64,000 nt of DNA from Microcoleus sp. FACHB-672 (GTDB lineage Bacteria > Cyanobacteriota > Cyanobacteriia > Cyanobacteriales > Oscillatoriaceae), in the NCBI RefSeq assembly GCF_014695725.1, contig NZ_JACJOU010000002.1, positions 1-64,000 of the forward strand. Direction: 5' to 3'. This document shows, piece after piece, positions 8,231-18,400 of this stretch. Each line of letters begins with the position of its first letter. Position 1 is the first letter of the stretch. A model generated the notes under the pieces. It was not told the DNA's origin, did no database searches, and worked only from the letters and a program-made list of their open reading frames with translations. A program made the translations under genes and the position numbers.

Positions 8231-10066
8231 TCACCAGTGAGGTGCTGATATAATCAGGTCAGTTGCTTGTTTTTCTGCCAAAGGTTTAGAAAATAAGTAA
8301 CCTTGACCAAAGCTACAGTTAAGATTCCTTAATTGAGCTAACTGTTCCCCTGTTTCAATGCCTTCTGCAATTACATTCATTTTAAATGCCTCGGCAATGC
8401 TCATAATGGCTGGGACAAGTCCTAAATTATCTGGGTTTCCATCCATGTGGCGCACGAAGGCGCGGTCAATTTTGAGGTTATCAACGGGAAAGGAATGGAG
8501 GTAACTCAGAGAAGAGTAACCCGTTCCGAAGTCGTCAATACTCAACTCGATGTGCCGTTCTCTTAGTTTTTGGAGAACATTAGCGGCGGATTTAGCATTA
8601 TCCATAATTACACTTTCGGTAATTTCTAGTTTGATGGTGTGGGGATCAAGTTGCGTTTCCTTTAGAATTTGATCGATTTGTTCAATTAAGTCTGGTTGAG
8701 CAAACTGGCGCACCGAAAGATTGACACTCATCGTCAGGGGATATTTTGTGAGTCTTGCCTGATTCCAGAGGTGAAGCTGACGGCAAGCTTCGCGTAAAAC
8801 CCAAGTGCCAATCGGATTAATTAAACCTGTTTCTTCTGCTAGAGGAATAAATGCTCCGGGAGGAATCAGCCCCCGCTGCCGGTGATGCCAGCGCACTAAA
8901 GCTTCAAACCCAACAATGGTGCCGGTGTTGAGCGCAATAATTGGCTGATAGTGGAGGATCAGTTCTTGTTGATTAACAGCTCTGCGAAGATCCGTTTCGA
9001 GATGCAAACTTTCGACGGCTGCATCGTGCATTGCCGGCTCAAAAACGCGATATTGACCTTTTCCGGAAGTCTTCGCGCGGTACATTGCTGTATCTGCATC
9101 CCGCAACAAATGTTCAGGCTGCTCGTAACTACAATTTCCCAAAGCGATGCCTATACTGGCATTAATAAACACTTCTTGTCGTTTCAGTGGAAAGGGTAAA
9201 GAGAACGCTTTAAGTATTCGCCCAGCTACTTGAGTAGCACAATTGAGTGCTTCAACTTCTGTTAGGAGGAACGCAAACTCATCACCACCCAACCGAGCGA
9301 TCGTATCGTTTTTGCTCAGTAATCCTTCTACGCGACGTGCAAGAGCAACCAACAGTTCATCGCCGGCTAAATGACCAAGAGAATCATTGACGACTTTAAA
9401 ACGGTCGCAATCAAGAAACAAGACAGCAAACTGATAGTGTGAATATTGTTTAGCATAGTTGAGCGTCTGTTCTAAACGCTCCATAAATAAAACGCGGTTA
9501 GGCAAACTCGTGAGAGCGTCATAATGTGCCATCTTCAGCAGTTTATCTTCGAGGAGCTTGCGCTCGATAATCTCCCGTTTCAGTTCTTGATTAGTGACTT
9601 CTAGCTGATGGGTGCGCTCTCTCACTCGCTCTTCGAGTAAGATGTTAAGTTGTTGATTTTGGATTTCTGCTGCTCTTAGCGCTAGTTGATTTTGAACACG
9701 GACTAATACTTCTTCTATTTGAAAAGGCTTGGTAATATAGTCTGCACCTCCGACTGCAAAAGCTTGGACTTTATTAATAGCCTCATTAGAAGCACTCAGG
9801 AAAATTACCGGAATTTTGGAGGTCTCCAACTCTGCTTTGAGCTTTTCACAGACTTCATAGCCATCCATCACCGGCATCTTAATATCGAGCAAAATCAGAT
9901 CGGGTACAAGCGTTTGCACAGCAGTCAACGCCATCTGCCCACTTAACGCTTTGCGAACGTTATACCCCTGACCATTGAGCATGGTAGAGAGAAGACGTAA
10001 GTTTTCAGGGGTGTCGTCAACAATGAGGATGTCTTTTTGGGTAAGGTCAACCTGATAAGAATTCAT
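8231..10066 (-). CDS. Receiver-GGDEF-EAL cyclic-di-GMP turnover protein
   Basis: A 611-residue response regulator whose output is cyclic-di-GMP metabolism. The receiver spans about 12-130 with phosphoacceptor D61 in 'LILLDIKMP'. A short coiled coil leads to a GGDEF domain (about 180-345) with an intact '[12 protein letters not shown]' motif near residue 260, so cyclase activity is plausible. The EAL domain (about 360-605) has 'FEALVRWHH', '[11 protein letters not shown]', '[13 protein letters not shown]', 'KIDRAFV' and 'IAEGIET', the usual phosphodiesterase residues. The net direction cannot be predicted. It sits between the REC-kinase and the MHYT hybrid kinase on the same strand, 88 nt downstream of the latter, and is a natural partner for their phosphorelays. 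Confidence 0.93.
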   Translation of the reverse strand: MNSYQVDLTQKDILIVDDTPENLRLLSTMLNGQGYNVRKALSGQMALTAVQTLVPDLILLDIKMPVMDGYEVCEKLKAELETSKIPVIFLSASNEAINKVQAFAVGGADYITKPFQIEEVLVRVQNQLALRAAEIQNQQLNILLEERVRERTHQLEVTNQELKREIIERKLLEDKLLKMAHYDALTSLPNRVLFMERLEQTLNYAKQYSHYQFAVLFLDCDRFKVVNDSLGHLAGDELLVALARRVEGLLSKNDTIARLGGDEFAFLLTEVEALNCATQVAGRILKAFSLPFPLKRQEVFINASIGIALGNCSYEQPEHLLRDADTAMYRAKTSGKGQYRVFEPAMHDAAVESLHLETDLRRAVNQQELILHYQPIIALNTGTIVGFEALVRWHHRQRGLIPPGAFIPLAEETGLINPIGTWVLREACRQLHLWNQARLTKYPLTMSVNLSVRQFAQPDLIEQIDQILKETQLDPHTIKLEITESVIMDNAKSAANVLQKLRERHIELSIDDFGTGYSSLSYLHSFPVDNLKIDRAFVRHMDGNPDNLGLVPAIMSIAEAFKMNVIAEGIETGEQLAQLRNLNCSFGQGYLFSKPLAEKQATDLIISAPHW

Positions 10067-10154
10067 CTCAAGTTTGTTGAAATTATTGATTTAATGCTGC
10101 TCATTGATGTGGTAAATGGTAAAAAATCCCACCGTCCCTCTCAATCTCCCGATT

Positions 10155-13100
10155 CTAGCCCAAAGCCGGTTGAGATAATTGCATAATTTTATCAAAACGA
10201 AAATTGTCCACTAAGTCAGTTAAAGCGATAGCCAGCGCGGCATTTTCTTTAGGAATTTGCTCAATCAGTTCCAACAGCAACAAATCGCTACCTTGAGAAG
10301 CAGCATGATAGAGCTGTTGCACCCAATGTGCCGGCATCACTTGCAAACCAGACGGCTCCAACCGTGTTGAAATGGGGCGCCCTTCTGGGGTAAAACCGGC
10401 TCTAGAACACTCGTTGGCTGGAGTTTCATAGAGATAGCGCACCCCTAAATGTTGGCTGATTTTTAGCAGCATTTCCTGTTCTCGGAACGGTTTGCGAACG
10501 AAGTCATCACAACCGGCATCCAAAATTACTTGGCGATCTTCTTCAAAGGCGCTAGCAGTTAAGGCAATAATCACAGTCGATTTACCTAATTCAGTGGCTT
10601 TGATGCGTTTGGTAGCTTCATAGCCATCCATCACCGGCATCTGCATATCCATCCAGATTAGGTGGGGTTGCCAGCTTTGCCACAGTGTTATACCTTGAGA
10701 ACCGTTCTCAGCCTCTTTCACCTCAAAACCGAGGGAAGTTAACATTTTGAATAAGAACAGCCGATTGGTTGGTTTATCCTCAACAATCAATAGTCGGTAG
10801 GTAGGTTGGTTGGGGGCTAACCCCACGATCTTCTCAGTGGCCGATTCTGTAGAATTGAGTTCACAACTCAAAACCGGCACCACCTGAATATTAAACTCAA
10901 ACACACTGCCCACCCCAACTGTACTGCTCAGGCTAAGATTTCCCCCCATTAGTTGCACAAACTTTTGCGAGATGGGTAAACCCAAACCCGTGCCGGCACT
11001 TGACTTGAGTCCGGAACTGGTTTGTCCAAAAGCTTCAAACAACTTATCAAACTCCTTCGGGTCAATACCCACTCCTGTATCGACCACTTCAAATCGCAGC
11101 CTCACCGGCAGCTTTGAGGAAACAATGGATTCAACGCTAACACGCAGGGTTACACTGCCTTTTTCCGTGAATTTAATCGCATTGCCCAGCAAATTAATTA
11201 AAACTTGACGCAATTTACTTTCGTCGGTTTTAACATATTGCGGCACGTCTTGAGCGTGTTCAAAACTTAGGTTTAACCCTTTGTCTCTGGCTTTAATTTG
11301 TAGTAACTCAAACAGATTGTCTAGCAGGCGATAGAGGTCAAATTCATTTTCATGCAGTGTGGTTCGCCCTGCCTCAATTTTTGACATCTCCAAAACATCG
11401 TTAATCAATTCCAGCAGATGTTCCCCACTGCGCGAAATAATCCCTACCGACTGCCGGTGTTCTGTATTTAAGCTGGAGTCTCGGTTCATCAGTTGAGTAA
11501 AGCCGAGAATCGCATTGAGTGGAGTTCTCAATTCGTGGCTCATATTAGCCAAGAATTCACTTTTGGCGCGGTTCGCACTATCGGCGGCAACTTTAGCTTT
11601 CATCAGTTCCACCGATTGTTGTTGAGTTTGGGCAAGCAGTTGTGCTTGCTGGATAGCCACTCCCAATTGTGCGCCGATCTGAACGACCATTTTAATTTCC
11701 GCCGATTGCCAGTGGCGAGGGCCGCTATTTTGGTAGGTGGCCAGTAATCCCCATAACTGGTTACTACAGAAGATGGGCACGATGATGTAGGCTCGTGCTT
11801 GGAATCGTTCTAAGAGTTCCAGGTAACATTGATCGAAGCCGGCTTTGTAGATGTCTGGTACGCACGTGTAACTGCGTCCTTGTTTATAGATTCCGCCGGC
11901 AGTTTCTTGTAGGTAAGTGTCGTTTACTGTGCTATCTTCCCTCCCCAAGATTGGAGCGACACAATCGGCTTTATCAACCGCGACTTTCTTGAGATCAGAT
12001 TGCTGCTTTTGTTCTTCTACAAGCACTTTCCAGCCGGCTGCCACCGATTCTGATACGAATTCCCCACTCCAGTCTGGGTTGAACCGATAGACTGCGACGC
12101 GTTCGCAGTTTAATGCTTGGCGCAACTCTTGGGTAGTGGCGCTAAATATTGAATCGATTTCTAAGGTTTGCCGCATTCGCTGAATCACGAAGGCAATGGC
12201 TTTTTCTCGTTCTGCGCTCTCTTGTAGGGCTAACTCCGCCTGCTTGCGGTCTGTGATGTCAATCACTAAACCATCCCAGATAATACTGCCATTCGGTTGC
12301 GGGTCAGGCCGAGCGTTGCCTCGTAGCCATTTGAGTTCGCCGGCAACGAAAACTCGCCAGATGCAATCCCAAGGTTTAAGCGTCTGTGCTGAAATTGCAA
12401 TTGAGCGATTGAGACTGTCAATATCATCCGGATGCGTCAGCTTCCAAGACGCGCTAGCATTCTCTACCACCGCCTCTGGTTCTAGCCCAAAGATTTCGCG
12501 GCTGCCGGCGCTGGCATATAGAAAAGCTCTTGAACCATCGGGGTAGAGAATAAATTGATAAATCATCCCCGGTACGTTCTCTGCCAAATTCTTATATCGG
12601 CTATTGGTGTGTTGCAGTGCCGCTTGTGCTTCTTGACGTGCCTGACTGATGGCGATGAACTCGTTGACTAATTTCAACAAATTAATCTCTTCTTGGCTCC
12701 ACAGCTTTGAGGCGTGAACCGCATCGAGACCCATAAAGCCTAAAACCTTGTCAGAGTAAAGCGTGGGAACGGCAAGCCGAGACTGAAAGGATATAACTTC
12801 TTGATCGGCTGCTGCGGCATTTGTGAGTAAGAACTCGGCGGGGATTTGAACAGTTTTGCCACTCAATAGCTGGCTGTGACCCCACACATCAGTCTCAATC
12901 GGCCACAGTTGGAACTTATTAATCAATGGCTTAATTTCTTTGTCGCACCACTCGTGGGTCATCATTAAGTAGCGCTGGTTGTCGCAGTAACGGAAAAGAT
13001 AGGTGCGCTCGCTCCCCAGGAACTCACCCACGGCTTGCAGGGTAAAATCTATGGCATTGTCTAGGTTTTCGTCAATGAAGATCCGGGAAATACGGCTGAG

Positions 13101-15203
13101 CAAACTGTCCATTTCGGCTCTTTTTGTCAGCAAGTCGTCTGCTAATTTACGCTCTAGTTCTACTCCTGCTCTGGCAACAAAAATTTGTAAAATCATTTCT
13201 TTGCCTGGCTCGTGAGCCATTGGCTGCACGTCGAGAACAGCTAAATTGCCGATTGTATTGCCGTCAGAATCTCGGAGCGGAATTCCCCAGTAGCTTTGTG
13301 CGCCTAATTGAACCAAAGCTTGGTGAGTTGGAAAAAGTTGTTGCAGTCCTGACGGGTAAAAGCGAACGATTCCTTCCACGACATTTTCGCAAGGGGTGCC
13401 GGCTAACTCGTAGTCGAAATTTTCGCCAAAGTCTTCGCCCATCCAGAATGCTAAGGTTCGCAATTTAGTGTGGGTATGATCGGCAAATTGGGAGACTAAG
13501 GCGTAACGAACTCCCAAAATTTGGGCGAGATAGCGGACACAAGAGCGAAAGAACTCATTACCGGCTGCAGAAGCTGTCCCCTCAGCAATTAATTGCAGTG
13601 CCGCTTCTCTCTGCTTGCGTTCGGTAATATCGGTATGGGAACCGGCTACACGGTAGGGTTGGCCGGTTACATCCCACAAGCCTAATCCACGGGTGAGAAT
13701 CCAACGATAGCTGCCATCTTTATGTAATGCTCGGAACTCCACCTCGTAGTTGGGAATTTTTTTGGCTAAATAGGCAAGCAGCACTGCAAACACTCGATCT
13801 GAATCTTCTGGGAGCAAAACTTTTTTGAAGGACTCTATGTTGTTGGCAATTTCTGAATCTTCATAGCCCAACATACTTTTCCATCGGGGGGAAAGATAGG
13901 CATAGCCGGTGTGAAGATTCCAGTCCCAAATCCCGTCGTTAACTCCTTCGACAGCTAAGGCAAACCGCTCTTCACTTTCCCTGAGGGCGGCTTCAGCTTG
14001 TTTCTGATTTGTGATCTCGCTGAGGGTGCAAATAACTCGCTCGACGCTCCCATCTTCAGCAAGTTGCGGTCTGGCATTCACTAACAGCCATGTTTGCCGA
14101 ACCGGGCATGAAGGATAAGGGGTAGAAGCCGAATTTTTTTCCTCGTTTATCTTTTCCTCTTCATAATTTATTTGGATTGCCATGACTATGTTGTTAATCG
14201 GTTGGTGCAGAGCAATCGCCTGTTGCACGGGGAGTTCTGTCAGTGAGAAAGGTGTAAGATCTTCACGCAGGAAAAGCCTATTTGCACCAAATACTTGTTG
14301 TTCTAAATTTTCTGACTTGAGCTTGAGAAGATTAATCGCGGCCTGATTACAAATCACAATTTCGGCATTGGAATTGAGCAGCAAAACACCGACTTCCATT
14401 TCGCTGATCAGCATCCGAAAGCGTTTTTCACTTTCTTGCAAGGCTTGCTGCCGTACTAAGTAAGCTGCTAAACGCTGGTCGAACAGAGACGTTAAGAGGG
14501 CCAAGCTTAAAATAAATAAAGTCGCAATCCCAATGGCCATCGCCAGCCAGGACTGATTCATTGCTGATGGCTGCTCTACCGGCAAATGCTTGTAGGGAAT
14601 AAAATGAGTCGCCACCATGCCGGTGTAGTGCATCCCGCTGATGGCTATTCCCATAATCAAGGCGCTGCCGAATTTCTGCCAGATCAGTCCTTTTGAGGAT
14701 TTATTCTGTAGCCTAAAAGCTAGCCAAAGGGCGGCAAAAGAGGCGGTGATGGCGATGGCAACGGATAGGCTGACGAACCTCCAGTCATACTCTATCCTTG
14801 CCTGGAGTCGCATTGCTGCCATGCCGGTGTAGTGCATCCAAGCGATAGCTATTCCCATGCATACACCACCGCCGGTTAAAAGCGGTATTGAAACAGAGCG
14901 ACTCAATAGCCACAAAGCAATGCTAGAGGCAAGAATCCCGCACATCAGCGAGAACAGGGTGATCCCAACATCGTAGCTGACAGACTCAGGTAATTGGAAA
15001 GCGAGCATGGCAATGAAGTGCATTGACCAAATGCCGGTTCCCATTGCCACCGCGCCACCAAGGAGCCAAAAGAGGCGTCCCCGTTCGACAGCAGAGCGCA
15101 CGCGTGCGGCTAAGTCTAAGGCGGTGTAAGAGGCAATGACCGAGATCGCAAAGGAAAATATTGCTAAACCTAAGTTGTAAGTGCCGGCCATTCCGATATG
15201 CAT
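10155..15203 (-). CDS. MHYT multi-sensor hybrid histidine kinase
   Basis: A 1682-residue membrane sensor. Residues 1-255 form an MHYT domain: about seven membrane segments with 'WSMHFIAM', 'WMHYTGMAAM' and 'GMHYTGMVAT', a family proposed to sense diatomic gases through bound metal. Then follow PAS (about 260-400), PAS (405-535), GAF (540-690), GAF (700-860), PAS (870-990) and GAF (1000-1190). The HisKA 'NMSHELRTPLNAILGF' lies near residue 1221 and the HATPase about 1325-1440. The receiver has its phospho-Asp in 'LIWMDMQMP' near residue 1519. The last 80 residues are helical and may act like a phosphotransfer tail. About 1.8 kb encoding the last GAF through the receiver is almost identical to the neighbouring ethylene-domain kinase. 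Confidence 0.93.
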   Translation of the reverse strand: MHIGMAGTYNLGLAIFSFAISVIASYTALDLAARVRSAVERGRLFWLLGGAVAMGTGIWSMHFIAMLAFQLPESVSYDVGITLFSLMCGILASSIALWLLSRSVSIPLLTGGGVCMGIAIAWMHYTGMAAMRLQARIEYDWRFVSLSVAIAITASFAALWLAFRLQNKSSKGLIWQKFGSALIMGIAISGMHYTGMVATHFIPYKHLPVEQPSAMNQSWLAMAIGIATLFILSLALLTSLFDQRLAAYLVRQQALQESEKRFRMLISEMEVGVLLLNSNAEIVICNQAAINLLKLKSENLEQQVFGANRLFLREDLTPFSLTELPVQQAIALHQPINNIVMAIQINYEEEKINEEKNSASTPYPSCPVRQTWLLVNARPQLAEDGSVERVICTLSEITNQKQAEAALRESEERFALAVEGVNDGIWDWNLHTGYAYLSPRWKSMLGYEDSEIANNIESFKKVLLPEDSDRVFAVLLAYLAKKIPNYEVEFRALHKDGSYRWILTRGLGLWDVTGQPYRVAGSHTDITERKQREAALQLIAEGTASAAGNEFFRSCVRYLAQILGVRYALVSQFADHTHTKLRTLAFWMGEDFGENFDYELAGTPCENVVEGIVRFYPSGLQQLFPTHQALVQLGAQSYWGIPLRDSDGNTIGNLAVLDVQPMAHEPGKEMILQIFVARAGVELERKLADDLLTKRAEMDSLLSRISRIFIDENLDNAIDFTLQAVGEFLGSERTYLFRYCDNQRYLMMTHEWCDKEIKPLINKFQLWPIETDVWGHSQLLSGKTVQIPAEFLLTNAAAADQEVISFQSRLAVPTLYSDKVLGFMGLDAVHASKLWSQEEINLLKLVNEFIAISQARQEAQAALQHTNSRYKNLAENVPGMIYQFILYPDGSRAFLYASAGSREIFGLEPEAVVENASASWKLTHPDDIDSLNRSIAISAQTLKPWDCIWRVFVAGELKWLRGNARPDPQPNGSIIWDGLVIDITDRKQAELALQESAEREKAIAFVIQRMRQTLEIDSIFSATTQELRQALNCERVAVYRFNPDWSGEFVSESVAAGWKVLVEEQKQQSDLKKVAVDKADCVAPILGREDSTVNDTYLQETAGGIYKQGRSYTCVPDIYKAGFDQCYLELLERFQARAYIIVPIFCSNQLWGLLATYQNSGPRHWQSAEIKMVVQIGAQLGVAIQQAQLLAQTQQQSVELMKAKVAADSANRAKSEFLANMSHELRTPLNAILGFTQLMNRDSSLNTEHRQSVGIISRSGEHLLELINDVLEMSKIEAGRTTLHENEFDLYRLLDNLFELLQIKARDKGLNLSFEHAQDVPQYVKTDESKLRQVLINLLGNAIKFTEKGSVTLRVSVESIVSSKLPVRLRFEVVDTGVGIDPKEFDKLFEAFGQTSSGLKSSAGTGLGLPISQKFVQLMGGNLSLSSTVGVGSVFEFNIQVVPVLSCELNSTESATEKIVGLAPNQPTYRLLIVEDKPTNRLFLFKMLTSLGFEVKEAENGSQGITLWQSWQPHLIWMDMQMPVMDGYEATKRIKATELGKSTVIIALTASAFEEDRQVILDAGCDDFVRKPFREQEMLLKISQHLGVRYLYETPANECSRAGFTPEGRPISTRLEPSGLQVMPAHWVQQLYHAASQGSDLLLLELIEQIPKENAALAIALTDLVDNFRFDKIMQLSQPALG
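10439..12259 (-). repeat. Kinase-module repeat, copy A
   Basis: This segment of the MHYT kinase gene matches 15738-17558 of the ethylene-domain kinase gene at a constant offset of 5299 bases, with no net insertion or deletion. Between 10921 and 11513 I see no mismatch at all. Patches near 10840-10885 and 11780-12000 are clearly diverged. The pattern is that of a duplicated module kept similar by recombination. Confidence 0.85.
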
Positions 15204-15438
15204 ATTTTTTTTAAAGTTACAGATTGCTAAAAACTAATTAGTATCAAGTTCTGGAAGACACTTTTTTGATGATAGCTTCCCTTTCCTCCCATTTATTTAT
15301 TGATTTAATGCTAACCTAATTTTTTAATCTCCCATTCGAAAAAAAATTAGTTTTTGAGGCTTATATTGTTAACAACAAGAAAGATAAATTTATTGTTAAA
15401 TCTTAATAAGATTATTTTTGAATCTATCTATTTAGTTT

Positions 15439-18400
15439 TTAAGCTTTCTCAACGAAAGGAGATTGAGATAATTCCATAATTTTATCAAAACGAAAATTCT
15501 CCACTAAATCAGTTAAAGCGATAGCTAGAGAGGAATGTTGTGGTGGAATCTGCTCAATGAGTTGTAACATCAAAAAATCGCTGCCTTGAGAGCCGGCATG
15601 ATAGAGCTGTTCCGCCCAATGAGCCGGCATCACTTGTAACGATGAAGCAGACAGCTTAAACGCACAACCAAGCAATTCATCCTGGATGGCATCGGCTTGT
15701 TGGCTCTGTGGGACGTTGTTAGCTTCGTAAATATATTGCACCCCTAAATGTTCGCTGATTTTCAGCAACAGTTCTTGTTCTCGGAACGGTTTGCGAATGA
15801 AGTCATCACAACCGGCATCCAAAATTACTTGGCGATCTTCTTCAAAGGCGCTAGCAGTTAAGGCAATAATCACCGTCGATTTACCCAATTCAGTGGCTTT
15901 GATGCGTTTGGTAGCTTCATAGCCATCCATCACCGGCATCTGCATATCCATCCAGATTAGGTGGGGTTGCCAGCTTTGCCACAGTGTTATACCTTGAGAG
16001 CCGTTCTCAGCCTCTTTCACCTCAAAACCGAGGGAAGTTAACATTTTGAATAAGAACAGCCGATTGGTTGGTTTATCCTCAACAATCAATAGTCGGTAGG
16101 TTGGTTGATTGGGGGCTAATCCTACGATCTTCTCAGTAGCTGGTTTAGTGGGGGCAATATTAGAACCCAAAACCGGCACCACCTGAATATCAAACTCAAA
16201 CACACTGCCCACCCCAACCGTACTGCTCAGGCTAAGATTTCCCCCCATTAGTTGCACAAACTTTTGCGAGATGGGTAAACCCAAACCCGTGCCGGCACTT
16301 GACTTGAGTCCGGAACTGGTTTGTCCAAAAGCTTCAAACAACTTATCAAACTCCTTCGGGTCAATACCCACTCCTGTATCGACCACTTCAAATCGCAGCC
16401 TCACCGGCAGCTTTGAGGAAACAATGGATTCAACGCTAACACGCAGGGTTACACTGCCTTTTTCCGTGAATTTAATCGCATTGCCCAGCAAATTAATTAA
16501 AACTTGACGCAATTTACTTTCGTCGGTTTTAACATATTGCGGCACGTCTTGAGCGTGTTCAAAACTTAGGTTTAACCCTTTGTCTCTGGCTTTAATTTGT
16601 AGTAACTCAAACAGATTGTCTAGCAGGCGATAGAGGTCAAATTCATTTTCATGCAGTGTGGTTCGCCCTGCCTCAATTTTTGACATCTCCAAAACATCGT
16701 TAATCAATTCCAGCAGATGTTCCCCACTGCGCGAAATAATCCCTACCGACTGCCGGTGTTCTGTATTTAAGCTGGAGTCTCGGTTCATCAGTTGAGTAAA
16801 GCCGAGAATCGCGTTGAGTGGAGTTCTCAATTCGTGGCTCATATTGGCCAGGAATTCACTTTTAGCGCGGTTCGCACTATCGGCGGCAACTTTAGCTTTC
16901 ATCAGTTCCACCGATTGTTGTTGAGTTTGGGCAAGCAGTTGTGCTTGCTGGATAGCCACTCCCAATTGTGCGCCGATCTGAACGACCATTTTAATTTCCG
17001 CCGATTGCCAGTGGCGAGGGCCGCTATTTTGGTAGGTGGCCAGTAATCCCCATAACTGGTTACTACAGAAGATAGGTACGATGATGTAGGCTCGTGCTTG
17101 GAATCGCTCTAGCAGTTTTAGGTAACATTGATTGAAACCGGCTTTGTAGATGTCTGGGATGCTTTTGTAGCTGCTTCCTTGTTGGTAGATTCCGCCGGCA
17201 GTTTCTTGCAGGTAGGTGTCTTGGATTAATTTAGGGCTGCTTTGTAGAGTTTTCGCTATGCAATTGCTGCCGTTGACTGCGATTTGTGTCAGCTCACTTT
17301 GTTCAGTTTGTTCTTCTACAAGCACTTTCCAGCCGGCTGCCACCGATTCTGATACGAATTCCCCACTCCAGTCTGGGTTGAAGCGATAGACTCCGACGCG
17401 TTCGCAGTTTAATGCTTGGCGTAATTCTTGGGTGGTGGCGCTAAAGATTGTCTCAATTTCTAAGGTTTGCCGCATTCGCTGGATCACGAAGGCGATGGCT
17501 TTTTCTCGTTCTGCGCTCTCTTGCAAGGCTAACTCCGCCTGCTTGCGCTCTGTGATGTCGCGCACGATAGAGATCACTTCAGAGCTGCCGCAGGCTACAA
17601 TCCGAGCCTCATAATCGTGAAGTTGGTCATCAATGGGTAATTCATACTCTAAGCGTTGAATCTCGCCAGTTTCAAGCACTTGATCGCAGGCGGAGCGTAG
17701 ATTCTGAGCAAGATTTGGTGGGAAGATTTCTTGTAACGTTTTGCCCTGAAATTGGCCGGCAGGGAGAAAAGTTTTGATGTCTTTGGCCGGCTTGAAATCA
17801 ATACAAGTGCCATCAGCGCTGCTGCGGAAAATCATGTCTGGTATCGCATTCAAAAGGGCGCGATTGGTGGCTTCGCTTTGACGCAGTATTTCTTCTGCTT
17901 GCTTGCGATCTCGTGATTCCATCGCTAAGGCAGCCATATAGGCCAAATAACTGGCAAAATTTTGTTCCTCAATTGGCCAGTGTCGAGCGGTTCCCGTATG
18001 TTCTAAACAAATGACTCCCACCATTTGCCCTTTGAAATGAATCGGGACATCCAACATGGAGGCAATTGATAAAGGAGTTAGATAGGCAGTGCTAAACTCG
18101 CGCGTTCTAGGATCAGTATGAGCGTTTCTTGCTGCAATGACTCGGTCTGTCTTTAAAGCTTGGAAATAATGGGGATAGTCAGTCATAGCAAGCATCATCC
18201 CCTTGCTATGCCGGTTAGGTGTCAATTCATATAAATCAGCACAAGACAAACAGGATTTATCTTGCTCATAAAGCCAAACACTGCCTCGTTCGACGTTGAG
18301 AATTTGGGTTGCCAGTTGGGTAATGGCTTCTAAAGCGGCACTAAGATTGCCGGCATATAAGCTCTTACTTTTTGCGAGTTCAAGCAATCCGGCTTGTTGC

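Noticed and set aside
10972-11208. 78-codon plus-strand frame, identical in sequence to one at 16271-16507
   Set aside because: Both lie antisense within the shared kinase module; their identity follows from the repeated sense sequence, not from selection on an antisense protein.
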